From the NCBI GenBank assembly GCA_020723385.1, contig DYIZ01000022.1:1-55106 (forward strand): DNA of 55,106 bases, written 5' to 3'. Under the pieces are notes generated by a model that saw nothing but the letters and a program-made list of their open reading frames with translations, was not told the DNA's origin and did not search any database. Shown here in pieces: positions 1-9,812 of the stretch. The translations under genes were made by a program, and so were the position numbers. This stretch comes from Candidatus Aquidulcis sp. (lineage in GTDB: Bacteria; Chloroflexota; Anaerolineae; Anaerolineales; UBA4823). Each line of letters begins with the position of its first letter. The stretch's first letter is position 1.

Positions 1-1035
1 CCCATCCTTGACCACGTATTCCTTGCCTTCCAGGCGCAGCTTGGCTTTGGCGCGCGCTTCCGCCATGCCGCCCAGCGCCACCAGGTCATCGTAAGGCACC
101 ACCTCGGCGCGGATGAACCCCTTCTGCAAATCCGAGTGAATCTCGCCCGCCGACTCGAAAGCCGTCGCCCCGCGGCGCACGGTCCAGGCGCGCACCTCGT
201 CTTCTCCCACGGTAAAGAATGATTGCAGGCCAAGCAAGTCATACGACAGGCTGATGACGCGCTTCAGCCCCAATTCCTCGATGCCGTACTCGCCCATGAA
301 CATCTCGGCTTCGTCGGGGGGCAGTTGGGCGATCTCCATTTCGAGCTTGCCTTGCAGGGCGACCAGTCCCCGGTGGGGGCCGGCGTAAGTCACCGCTGGA
401 GGGGATTGCCCTTCCCCCAGGTTGAGCACGACCAGCATCGGCTTGCGGGTCAGGAAACCAAACCCGGAGAGGGTCTTTTCTTCCTCGGGCGAGATTTCCA
501 CTTCCCGCAGGGGCGTCTCTTTTTCGAGGGCGGCCTTGAAGCGCTCGAACAGCACGACCTCGCGTTCGATCACGGCCTTATCGCGCCCGCCGCCCTTCTT
601 GCGCTCCTCGGCGAGACGCTCCAGCTTACGCTCCACGGCGATCATGTCGTTGAGCAGCAGCTCGGCGTCCATGGCGGCGATGTCGCGCCCGGGGTTGACG
701 CTGCCCGACGGGTGCGGCACACTCTCGTCTTCGAAGCAGCGCACCACGTTGAGAAAGCCGTCCGACTGGGCAAGCTGGTTGAGCAGCGGGCCGGCGATGT
801 CGCTGGATTTGCCCTCCAGCCCGGCAATGTCGGCGTAAGTCACCTTGGCGTAGATCGTCTTGCGGGGCTTGAACATCCCGGAGAGGCGGTCAACCCGCCC
901 GTCGGGAACATCCACCACGCCGGTGTGGACTTCGAAGCGACCGCCGCTGGTGGTGAGCGGCACGCTGCCGCGCGTCAGGGCGTTGAAAACGGTTGTTTTT
1001 CCAGATTGGGGGAGGCCGATGATTCCGAGTTTCAT
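1..1035 (-). CDS. ychF: YchF/OLA1-family P-loop ATPase, 3' end cut by window edge
   Basis: Cytosolic, ribosome-associated P-loop NTPase of the Obg/YchF group. The visible 345 residues begin MKLGIIGLPQSGKTTVFNAL, which puts the Walker A motif (GLPQSGKTT) at residues 7-15. Near residue 205 the stretch VVLNLGEG matches the NxxE form of the G4 motif, which in this family goes with ATP rather than GTP preference. The C-terminal TGS-like DUF933 region (GEIHSDLQKGFIRAEVV) is present, and only about the last 15-20 residues should lie beyond base 1. The ATG at 1035 is preceded on the minus strand by a CCTCCTAT stretch rather than a strong Shine-Dalgarno, but the family N terminus fixes the start. The upstream side carries a large palindrome and no obvious partner gene. 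Identification is firm. Confidence 0.96.
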   Translation of the reverse strand, partial: MKLGIIGLPQSGKTTVFNALTRGSVPLTTSGGRFEVHTGVVDVPDGRVDRLSGMFKPRKTIYAKVTYADIAGLEGKSSDIAGPLLNQLAQSDGFLNVVRCFEDESVPHPSGSVNPGRDIAAMDAELLLNDMIAVERKLERLAEERKKGGGRDKAVIEREVVLFERFKAALEKETPLREVEISPEEEKTLSGFGFLTRKPMLVVLNLGEGQSPPAVTYAGPHRGLVALQGKLEMEIAQLPPDEAEMFMGEYGIEELGLKRVISLSYDLLGLQSFFTVGEDEVRAWTVRRGATAFESAGEIHSDLQKGFIRAEVVPYDDLVALGGMAEARAKAKLRLEGKEYVVKDG

Positions 1036-1133
1036 AGGAGGTTGAAGTTTAGAAAGTTGAAAGTTTACGCCGTTGGGGCAGTTACGGTCAAGATTATACT
1101 GCGATATTTACCGCCAACGTCATGAACTTTGAC

Positions 1134-1260
1134 TTCTGCAGAGCGGTTCTCCCGTTTCCAACGGGAGGAATCCCCAGATTTGGGGTGTGTGAGAGTGCTA
1201 CGCACTCTCACACACCCCAAATCTGGGATATTTCCCGCCGAAGGCGGGAGAGCCTGCAGA
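1134..1260. repeat. Nested palindrome with three hairpins
   Basis: Centre: a perfect 26-bp inverted repeat, 1173-1198 against 1202-1227, with only 3 nt between the arms. It is flanked by two smaller hairpins, 1149-1167 (CTCCCGTT/AACGGGAG) and 1234-1248 (CCCGCC/GGCGGG), and the whole block is bounded by CTGCAGAGC sequences on both sides. The outer right hairpin shares GCCGAAGGCGGGAGAGCC with a hairpin near 12.9 kb, so this looks like a dispersed intergenic palindromic element. It lies upstream of ychF. No T-tract suggests a terminator. Confidence 0.8.
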
Positions 1261-1365
1261 GCTTTATGCCGAGGTTTCCGAGAAGCCGCTAACCAATATG
1301 TGTAACCGTATGTTTTTCAATTTCAGCGGAGGCAGGTGCTGGCGATGGAGCCGTGAGTATCTCGG

Positions 1366-1578
1366 TCAACGCGCCAGCCAGGCTTTGATCAGTGCACCGA
1401 TCAGCGAAAGACAGCACACCGAACTGACAGCCAAAATCACGACGAGAGGTGCAATTGGGTGCTGAATGAGAAACGGGCCGGATGGCGGCTTCGATGGCAT
1501 GTCCGGTATTATATCAACCAGGATTGGCAGATGTTGAATGGGTGGGAAAAGTGGGGAAAACTCACTTGCATTTTGCAC
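1366..1578 (-). CDS. Possible small membrane protein
   Basis: Open frame of 70 codons, not recognised. The C-terminal half holds one convincing hydrophobic segment (APLVVILAVSSVCCLSLIGA) followed by basic residues (KAWLAR), as in a single-pass membrane peptide. An internal ATG at 1500 would give a 44-residue version. Neither start has a strong ribosome binding site, and the frame lies opposite the candidate promoter of the next gene. It may be chance; confidence is low. Confidence 0.2.
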   Translation of the reverse strand: MQNASEFSPLFPPIQHLPILVDIIPDMPSKPPSGPFLIQHPIAPLVVILAVSSVCCLSLIGALIKAWLAR

Positions 1579-1594
1579 AAATCGCGTTTATAAC
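1566..1594 (+). promoter_or_regulatory. Candidate sigma-70 promoter of the CxxG peptide gene
   Basis: TTGCAT at 1566-1571 and TATAAC at 1589-1594 are separated by 17 bp. The start codon of the peptide gene follows 80 bp downstream, leaving room for a short leader. Confidence 0.45.
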
Positions 1595-1673
1595 TATACA
1601 AGGCAAATGAATGATTGCCAGATTTCGTGTTGGAGATGGATTACACCCTGCGACCCAAAACTAAGGAGGAAGT

Positions 1674-1973
1674 ATGCGATACGAAAAACCTATAGTGGTC
1701 AACCTGAATGCCCGAGCCACCAATGGCCAAGACCCGCTGGCATGTTTCCCTGGAGGTACAGTGGCCCCAGTAGCCTGTGCTACCGGCGCTAACGATACCT
1801 TTTGCGAAACAGGGACGGGAGGCGTTGTTTACCCAGGGCAAGACTGTTATAACGGTGTTACACCGGTCGCCGGTTATACCTGTGCAGCTGGCGGAACTGC
1901 TGGTTACGAATGCGCCGCCGGCGCCACGCCTACCCACGGCGGTGTATGCACTGTGGGACCGTCTGCTGTGTGA
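1674..1973 (+). CDS. Seven-fold CxxG repeat peptide, RiPP-precursor-like
   Basis: A 99-residue peptide of unrecognised family. It starts at an ATG four bases after a near-perfect Shine-Dalgarno (AAGGAGG, 1663-1669) and is followed by a strong terminator, so it is a stand-alone transcription unit. Residues 1-20 (MRYEKPIVVNLNARATNGQD) look like a leader: Y3-x-x-P6-x-V8 resembles the YxxPxL motif bound by RRE domains in lasso and other RiPP pathways. From residue 21 on, the sequence is Gly/Ala/Thr-rich with exactly seven Cys (24, 35, 44, 58, 70, 80, 92), and every one is followed by Gly at +3 (CFPG, CATG, CETG, CYNG, CAAG, CAAG, CTVG). There is no signal peptide or membrane segment. No modifying enzyme is encoded within several kilobases. 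A secreted or metal-binding peptide is an alternative. That it is a gene is fairly certain; its function is unknown. Confidence 0.8.
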   Translation: MRYEKPIVVNLNARATNGQDPLACFPGGTVAPVACATGANDTFCETGTGGVVYPGQDCYNGVTPVAGYTCAAGGTAGYECAAGATPTHGGVCTVGPSAV

Positions 1974-2019
1974 GATTCGCTCAGTAGAGAGTGTTTCCGT
2001 AGAAACGGTCTGAGCATCG

Positions 2020-2050
2020 AAATGCCCCGCCAATTTCGCGGGGCATTTTG
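2020..2050 (+). terminator. Intrinsic terminator after the CxxG peptide gene
   Basis: Perfect 11-bp stem AAATGCCCCGC (2020-2030) / GCGGGGCATTT (2038-2048) with a 7-nt loop and a T-rich end. Confidence 0.85.
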
Positions 2051-2158
2051 GTTATGACAGGAAATCCGCACGCCCATCCAGCAGCCGCAGATTTTTGGGC
2101 ACGGTGATGATCCCTTGTTTTCCGGCGCATCCATGGGGGTATAGTACGTTATCAGTGG

Positions 2159-2184
2159 TATAATACAATCAATAATAATTATCT
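2159..2184 (+). promoter_or_regulatory. -10 element and PerR-box-like operator
   Basis: TATAAT at 2159-2164 is followed by the 15-mer at 2170-2184, whose core ATAATAATTAT (2172-2182) is a perfect match to the inner part of the Bacillus PerR box (TTATAATnATTATAA). Overlap with the initially transcribed region, 28 bp before the regulator's ATG, suggests autorepression. The -35 region is poor. Confidence 0.5.
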
Positions 2185-2211
2185 ATAAATACCTATTATC
2201 CATAAAATCTC

Positions 2212-2649
2212 ATGACCGATCCAGATGTACGTTTTAATCAACTGATTGCTGCATTAAAAGAACGCGATTTTCGGCTTACCCCTCAGCGGATCGAACTGGT
2301 GCGTCTCATCGCCGCCAGCGAAGGACATCCCAGCGCGGCGCAGCTTTATGAAAAGATCAAAGTTCAATTTCCCACCATGAGCCAGGCTACTGTTTACAAA
2401 ACCCTGGCACTGCTCAAAGAAATGAACGAGGTCTTGGAAATTGATTTGCGGGATGACAGCCGCTACGATGGCAATCGCCCCCAGCCTCATCCCCATTTGA
2501 TTTGCATGCAATGTAACCAGATCATTGATGGGGAAGTATCCCTCGATCAGGAAGCGCTTAGAACGCTGGAGCAAGTCTCGGGTTATACGATTTTACGCCC
2601 GCAAATAACCCTTTATGGGCTTTGCCCAGATTGTAAGACGGAGGGATAA
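2212..2649 (+). CDS. perR: Fur-family peroxide regulator, PerR-like
   Basis: A 145-residue Fur-family metalloregulator. An N-terminal winged helix (RLTPQRIELVRLIAASEGHPSA, then SQATVYKTLALL as recognition helix, about residues 20-70) is followed by the dimerisation domain with the His-rich metal site (HPHLICMQC, about 92-100) and a second CxxC (CPDC, about 138-141) of the structural zinc site. The gene sits 77 bp upstream of katG in the same direction, and a PerR-box-like palindrome lies just before its start codon. Together these argue for peroxide sensing (PerR) over iron sensing (Fur) or zinc sensing (Zur). No clear Shine-Dalgarno precedes the ATG; the start is chosen because it gives the usual family N terminus. 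Confidence 0.85.
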   Translation: MTDPDVRFNQLIAALKERDFRLTPQRIELVRLIAASEGHPSAAQLYEKIKVQFPTMSQATVYKTLALLKEMNEVLEIDLRDDSRYDGNRPQPHPHLICMQCNQIIDGEVSLDQEALRTLEQVSGYTILRPQITLYGLCPDCKTEG

Positions 2650-2663
2650 GAAATCCTTTTTAG

Positions 2664-4910
<2,247 letters not shown>

Positions 4911-4928
4911 TCTCAGTATCAACGTTAT

Positions 4929-4962
4929 AAAAAGACCGTCGGTGTTACCCGGCGGTCTTTTT
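4929..4962 (+). terminator. Intrinsic terminator after katG
   Basis: Stem AAAAAGACCG (4929-4938) / CGGTCTTTTT (4953-4962) with a run of T. It separates katG from the heliorhodopsin region. Confidence 0.85.
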
Positions 4963-5072
4963 GTTCTGCCCAGCCAGGCGTTTTCGTGGCGCAGCGATTA
5001 TGGGTGTCAACGATGATGGCAGCAGTTCCAAAGACATGCTGCTGGCCCTCATAATGGATATTCTTATTTATC

Positions 5073-5135
5073 TTGACAATTTCGACCATTATACTGTACA
5101 ATATGCAATAATAATGTGTACAATATATTTACAAA
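5073..5135 (+). promoter_or_regulatory. Promoter with 11/22-bp phased TNTACAA repeats
   Basis: TTGACAAT at 5073, TGTACAAT at 5095, TGTACAAT at 5117 and TTTACAAA at 5128 start at intervals of 22, 22 and 11 bp, that is, on one 11-bp register. The first copy contains a consensus -35 (TTGACA, 5073-5078), and the second supplies a -10-like TACAAT (5097-5102) at an 18-bp spacing, so a regulator bound here would cover the promoter. Tandem 11-bp repeats overlapping the -35 are, as I recall, typical of MerR-type B12 photoreceptors of the CarH/LitR group. No such gene is in the window. It probably drives the small ORF and heliorhodopsin. Confidence 0.55.
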
Positions 5136-5218
5136 CCCTGAGCAACCCTATCCCCTGCCTCATGATGACCACTCCCATTCAGGCACCTCAAAGCTGAACT
5201 TCAGGAGGAAAAACGATA

Positions 5219-5308
5219 ATGATGGGATATGCTTTAGGGAACGATCTTGAGTGTTTTGGTAAGTTATATCAGCTTTATTGTAGGCAAGCGGCCTATTTAA
5301 CGCGATAA
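5219..5308 (+). CDS. 29-residue leader-like small ORF before heliorhodopsin
   Basis: ATG at 5219 follows AGGAGG (5202-5207) at a somewhat long spacing; the adjacent ATG at 5222 is an alternative. The frame encodes 29 residues (MMGYALGNDLECFGKLYQLY, then CRQAAYLTR) and stops at 5308, 38 bp before the heliorhodopsin ATG. It has Tyr and Cys residues but no clear membrane segment, and I do not recognise it. It may be a real micropeptide or a leader ORF. The strong ribosome binding site is the main evidence. Confidence 0.4.
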   Translation: MMGYALGNDLECFGKLYQLYCRQAAYLTR

Positions 5309-5346
5309 TCAGTCATCAATCTATTTTCACAAAAGGAGAAAATAAA

Positions 5347-6153
5347 ATGGCAACCAAGAGTAAAACAATAGATAGTTCAGCAAGCGCAACGGAGCGCAAG
5401 TTTACCGGATTGCGGCGATTCAACCTGGTCATGGGTTTCCTGCACCTGGTACAGGGCATCCTCATGATCCTGATCAGCAATGACACCACCTACCCTATAT
5501 TCACCAACTACCTGAGCTTTGACATTGCCACCAGCTCGCTCAAGCCCAACACAGAGCTTTTCTATGAACTCCCGTTTGGAGTAGCCGTGGCTTTCTTCCT
5601 GCTGATTTCAGCCGTAGCGCATTTCTACCTGGCAACGATCGGCTATGGGCGCTATGTAGAAAACCTGAAGAAAGGCATGAACCCGGTGCGCTTTTATGAA
5701 TATGCCCTCAGCTCTTCGCTGATGATCGTTCTGATCGGCATGCTGATTGGGCTTTGGGACCTGGGCGCGCTGATCCTGATCTTCACCCTCAATGCCACGA
5801 TGAACCTGTTTGGCATCATGATGGAGCTGCACAACCAGCACACCGAGAAAACGAACTGGACGGCCTTTATCTATGGCTGCATTGCCGGGATCGTGCCGTG
5901 GATCGTGATCATGCTTTACTTCGTGGGTGCGGTCAATTCTGGGGATGCCAAGCCGCCAGCGTTTGTGTACGCCATCGTCCCGACCTTGTTCGTCTTTTTC
6001 AACATCTTCGCTATCAACATGGTTTTGCAGTATAAGAAGATTGGCCCATGGAAGGATTACCTGTTCGGGGAACGCGTCTATATTATCCTGAGCCTGTCAG
6101 CTAAGACCGTACTGTGCTGGCTGATCTGGACCGGCACCCTGGCCCCGGTATAA
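5347..6153 (+). CDS. Heliorhodopsin
   Basis: Retinal-binding seven-helix membrane protein of the heliorhodopsin family, 268 residues. Diagnostic features: helix A (LRRFNLVMGFLHLVQGILM, about 22-40, with H33), helix C with E118 in RFYEYALSSS at the counterion position, and helix G with the Schiff-base lysine K253 in LSLSAKTVLCW. The inserted-orientation family signature (short basic N terminus, H92 in helix B, NATMNLFGIMMELHN in helix D) also fits. Heliorhodopsins do not pump strongly and are thought to be sensors. AAGGAG (5333-5338) lies 8 nt before the ATG. Neighbours include katG and perR upstream and a photolyase 4 kb downstream on the same strand, matching reported links of heliorhodopsins with photo-oxidative stress and photolyase. 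No carotenoid or retinal synthesis gene is visible here. Confidence 0.93.
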   Translation: MATKSKTIDSSASATERKFTGLRRFNLVMGFLHLVQGILMILISNDTTYPIFTNYLSFDIATSSLKPNTELFYELPFGVAVAFFLLISAVAHFYLATIGYGRYVENLKKGMNPVRFYEYALSSSLMIVLIGMLIGLWDLGALILIFTLNATMNLFGIMMELHNQHTEKTNWTAFIYGCIAGIVPWIVIMLYFVGAVNSGDAKPPAFVYAIVPTLFVFFNIFAINMVLQYKKIGPWKDYLFGERVYIILSLSAKTVLCWLIWTGTLAPV

Positions 6154-6221
6154 TGCAAGCCGCTTTTGACCCCATTCACCTAAACCCGGTTTCAGATGAT
6201 TGAAAGGACAAGTGTAATTCT

Positions 6222-7100
6222 ATGAAAACAACCGATCGTAATGCGCTCATCGTTTTCCCGGCGTTGATCTTGATCGGCCTCTTGGCGGCGCTTGCCGGCA
6301 GCCAGGGTGGCAGCCGGATTGCAGGGTTCCCGGTTTTTGCCCTGCTGGTTGGCTTGGCCTTTCTCATCCAGTGGCTGGCCTTTATCCCGGCCTACTGGCG
6401 GCAAACCGAGAAGTTCTTCGATCTGACAGGCAGCCTCACGTATATCACCCTCAGCACGCTGGCCTTGTTTTTGAGCGCGGGCGTGGATGGCAGAGCGATC
6501 CTGATGTGGGCGCTGGTCGTGATCTGGGCAGTCCGCCTGGGCACCTTCTTGTTCGGCCGCATTAAAAAAGCGGGCAAGGATGATCGTTTCGATGAGATCA
6601 AACCTTATTTTGTCCGTTTCCTGAACGTATGGACCATCCAGGGCTTATGGGTCACCTTCACGATGGCCGCCGCATTGGTCACGATCACCACGGCCAACCG
6701 CAAAGAGCTGGATTTATTTGCCCTGGTTGGCTTCCTTGTGTGGGTTTTCGGATTTGCAATGGAGGCGTTGGCCGACTATCAAAAAAGCCGCTTCAACGCC
6801 GACCCCAACAACCAAGGCAAGTTTATCCAATCCGGCCTGTGGTCCCGCTCCCGCCATCCAAACTACTTTGGAGAGATAACCCTGTGGGTTGGCGTGATGA
6901 TCATCGCCCTGCCGGTTCTGCAAGGCTGGCAATGGGTGGCCCTGATTTCCCCGGTTTTTGTCACCCTGCTCCTTACCCGTGTCAGCGGCATCCCGCTGCT
7001 CGAAAAGAAGGCCGACCAGAAATGGGGCGGGCAGGCAGATTATGAGGCTTACAAAAGGCGAACGCCTGTTTTGATTCCACGAATTAACGCTTGGCGTTAG
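6222..7100 (+). CDS. DUF1295 / steroid 5-alpha-reductase-like membrane protein
   Basis: Integral membrane protein of 292 residues with about seven hydrophobic segments. The C-terminal signature GLWSRSRHPNYFGEITLW (about residues 206-223) and the closing LLEKKADQKWGGQADYEAYK identify the DUF1295 family. This family is related to 3-oxo-5-alpha-steroid 4-dehydrogenases and isoprenylcysteine methyltransferases, in which the RHPNY motif helps bind the cofactor. Substrate unknown; a lipid or isoprenoid is the usual guess. It lies 68 bp after heliorhodopsin and 34 bp before the ATPase, so co-transcription is likely. A weak AAAGGA upstream is the only ribosome binding site candidate. Confidence 0.88.
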   Translation: MKTTDRNALIVFPALILIGLLAALAGSQGGSRIAGFPVFALLVGLAFLIQWLAFIPAYWRQTEKFFDLTGSLTYITLSTLALFLSAGVDGRAILMWALVVIWAVRLGTFLFGRIKKAGKDDRFDEIKPYFVRFLNVWTIQGLWVTFTMAAALVTITTANRKELDLFALVGFLVWVFGFAMEALADYQKSRFNADPNNQGKFIQSGLWSRSRHPNYFGEITLWVGVMIIALPVLQGWQWVALISPVFVTLLLTRVSGIPLLEKKADQKWGGQADYEAYKRRTPVLIPRINAWR

Positions 7101-7134
7101 TCTGAATTTCCAATTTCGCACCGCATACTACCCC

Positions 7135-9798
7135 ATGAACGCTTTACTCAGCAAACACTGGCACCATCTTCCCGCGAGCGAAGATCTCGATCTGTTGGAC
7201 AGCGACATCCAGCAGGGATTGGACGTTTTTGAGGTCAAGCACCGCCAGGAACGTTTTGGCTTCAACGTGCTGACCCCGAAAAAGGGCAAAAGCCCGCTGC
7301 TGCGCTTTTTCTTTCAGTTCAACAACCCGCTGGTGATCATTTTAATGATTGCCAGCCTGGTGACAGCGGTGCTGAAAGATCCGGTGGATGCATTGGTCAT
7401 CTTTGGGGTCGTGCTGGTCAACGCCATCATCGGCTATATCCAGGAATCGCGGGCTGAACAGGCCATTGCCGCTCTGGCCAAAACGATGACCACTGAAGCC
7501 GCGGTTATCCGCAGCGGGAAGGTGGTGCGCCTGCCGGCAGCCGATCTGGTGCCAGGCGATATTGTGCAATTGCAGGCGGGAGCACGCGTCCCGGCAGATC
7601 TCCGCCTGGTGGCCTCGCGCGATCTGCAAGTGACCGAAGCTGCCCTCACCGGCGAGTCGTTACCGGTGGAGAAAGATGCTGCGCTGCTCATCGCGCACGA
7701 TGCCGTGCTGGCCGAACGCCGCAATATGGCTTACGCTTCCACCCTGGTCACGTATGGCACGGCGACCGGCGTGGTCGTCTCAACCGGCGACGACAGCGAG
7801 GTCGGGCGCATCTCGCAGTTGATCTCCAGCGCCGCCGAGTTGGAGACACCTCTCACCCGCAAGATCGCCCAGTTCAGCCGGGTGCTGTTGGTCGCCATCC
7901 TGGCCCTTTCGGCGCTGACCTTCGGCATCGGCGTGCTGCGCGGCCAGCCGATCGTAGACACCCTCATGGCGGCGATTGCCCTGGCAGTCGGCGCCATCCC
8001 GGAGGGCTTGCCTGCCGCGCTGACGGTGACCCTGGCAATCGGCGTTTCGCGCATGGCCCGCCGACGCGCCATCATCCGCAATTTACCGGCGGTTGAAACC
8101 CTCGGCTCCACCACCGTTATCTGCTCGGACAAGACCGGCACCCTCACCCAAAATCAAATGACGGTGCAAGAAATCCGCACCCTGGGCGGCGTTTACGCGG
8201 TTAACGGTGTTGGCTATCAGCCGGTTGGGCAAATTTTAGGGGAGTGGAGCTGCGACACGGCTGTGATCGAGACGCTCAAAGCGGGGCTGCTGTGTAACGA
8301 CAGCCAGCTCGTCGAGACAGAAGGGCGTTGGACTGTGCAAGGCGATCCAACCGAGGGTGCCCTGTTGGTTTCTGCCCGCAAGGGGGCGCTCAACCCTGAT
8401 GGAACTGCCTATCCCGCCCGGTTGGATTCCATCCCATTTGATTCGCAGCACCAATACATGGCCACGCTGCACGCCGATGGAACGGTATACGTTAAAGGCG
8501 CGGCCGAAGTGCTACTCGACCGCTGCAACGGCGCCCTCGACCCTTTGGGCCAGGCAGCCGCCTGCGGCAGCGAGGTATTTCGCCAAGCGCTCGAAACAAT
8601 GGCATCACAGGGCTTGCGCGTTCTGGCCTTTGCCCGCCTGGAGAAGCCTGGCGCGCAAAAAATCAATTTTGACGACATCACTGGGCTGACCTTATTAGGT
8701 TTACAGGGCATGATGGATCCACCCCGCCCAGAGGCGATGGCAGCCATCCGCGCCAGCCAGCAGGCCGGCATTACGGTAAAAATGATCACCGGCGATCATG
8801 CCCTCACCGCCGCCGCCATCGGCCGACAGATTGGGTTGTGCCAGGATGACTGCGCAGCCGTGTTGACTGGCGCTGAACTTTCCAGGCTGTCTGACGCCGA
8901 GTTGATCGAGCAGGCCGAAAAGACCAACGTGTTCGCCCGCGTGGCCCCCGAACAGAAACTGCGGCTGGTGGAAGCCTTGCAAGCCCGCGGCCATGTGGTG
9001 GCAATGACGGGGGACGGTGTCAATGATGCCCCGGCTCTCAAACAGGCCAATATTGGTGTAGCGATGGGCATCACCGGCACAGATGTATCCAAAGAAGCTG
9101 CGGATATGATCTTGACTGATGATAACTTTGCTTCCATCGAAGCCGCGGTGGAGGAGGGGCGCGGCGTCTTTGATAACCTGACCAAGTTTATCGCCTGGAC
9201 GCTGCCCACCAACCTGGGGCAGGGCCTTGTGCTGTTGGCGGCGGTTATCACCGGCGCAACACTGCCCATTTTGCCAATCCAGCTTTTGTGGATCAATATG
9301 GTTACGGCAGCGGCCCTGGGGATTGCGCTGGCCCTGGAACCCAAGGAACCCAGTTTGATGAGCCGCCCGCCGCGCGATCCTCGTGCGCCCATTTTGAGCG
9401 GCGAGTTGATCTGGCGCATCGTTTTGGTGAGTCTGATCATCCTGGCTGGGGCTTTTGGGCTGTTCGAATATGAATTAACGCGTGGCGCGCCGTTGGCTGA
9501 AGCCCGCACGGTGGCCGTCAACGTGGTGATTTTTGTGTTGATTTTTTACTTGTTCAACGCCCGTTCGATCACCCGCTCTCCTTTTCAATTGGGTTTCTTT
9601 TCCAATCCGTGGGCGGTGGGCGGCGCGATCTTGATGATGTTGATCCAGTTGCTTTATACCTATGTCCCCTTTATGAACACCCTTTTCAACAGCGCGCCGA
9701 TCTCGCTGGCACTCTGGCTGGATGTGCTGGCAGTCGGCCTGGCAGCTTATATCCTCATCGAGTTTGAGAAATGGCTTCAACGCAAATTAAGGCGCTGA
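7135..9798 (+). CDS. P-type (P2-class) cation-transporting ATPase
   Basis: An 887-residue P-type ATPase of the SERCA-like class with ten predicted helices. In order: N-terminal cation_ATPase_N (about 5-75), actuator loop with TGES (about 178), PEGLPA of helix 4 (289-294), phosphorylation site DKTGTLT with D332, KGAAEVL in the nucleotide domain, and TGDGVND (625-631). Helix 6 reads WINMVTAAALG, whereas calcium pumps normally have a ligating Asp (NLVTDG) here, so calcium specificity cannot be assumed; sodium, potassium or another cation is possible. It sits in a plus-strand run with heliorhodopsin and photolyase. The ATG at 7135 has no clear Shine-Dalgarno but gives the expected N terminus. Confidence 0.93.
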   Translation: MNALLSKHWHHLPASEDLDLLDSDIQQGLDVFEVKHRQERFGFNVLTPKKGKSPLLRFFFQFNNPLVIILMIASLVTAVLKDPVDALVIFGVVLVNAIIGYIQESRAEQAIAALAKTMTTEAAVIRSGKVVRLPAADLVPGDIVQLQAGARVPADLRLVASRDLQVTEAALTGESLPVEKDAALLIAHDAVLAERRNMAYASTLVTYGTATGVVVSTGDDSEVGRISQLISSAAELETPLTRKIAQFSRVLLVAILALSALTFGIGVLRGQPIVDTLMAAIALAVGAIPEGLPAALTVTLAIGVSRMARRRAIIRNLPAVETLGSTTVICSDKTGTLTQNQMTVQEIRTLGGVYAVNGVGYQPVGQILGEWSCDTAVIETLKAGLLCNDSQLVETEGRWTVQGDPTEGALLVSARKGALNPDGTAYPARLDSIPFDSQHQYMATLHADGTVYVKGAAEVLLDRCNGALDPLGQAAACGSEVFRQALETMASQGLRVLAFARLEKPGAQKINFDDITGLTLLGLQGMMDPPRPEAMAAIRASQQAGITVKMITGDHALTAAAIGRQIGLCQDDCAAVLTGAELSRLSDAELIEQAEKTNVFARVAPEQKLRLVEALQARGHVVAMTGDGVNDAPALKQANIGVAMGITGTDVSKEAADMILTDDNFASIEAAVEEGRGVFDNLTKFIAWTLPTNLGQGLVLLAAVITGATLPILPIQLLWINMVTAAALGIALALEPKEPSLMSRPPRDPRAPILSGELIWRIVLVSLIILAGAFGLFEYELTRGAPLAEARTVAVNVVIFVLIFYLFNARSITRSPFQLGFFSNPWAVGGAILMMLIQLLYTYVPFMNTLFNSAPISLALWLDVLAVGLAAYILIEFEKWLQRKLRR

Positions 9799-9812
9799 CA
9801 CACGAATTAATC

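Noticed and set aside
223-1125. Long plus-strand open frame of 300 codons
   Set aside because: It is the antisense shadow of ychF, whose minus-strand product has all family motifs.
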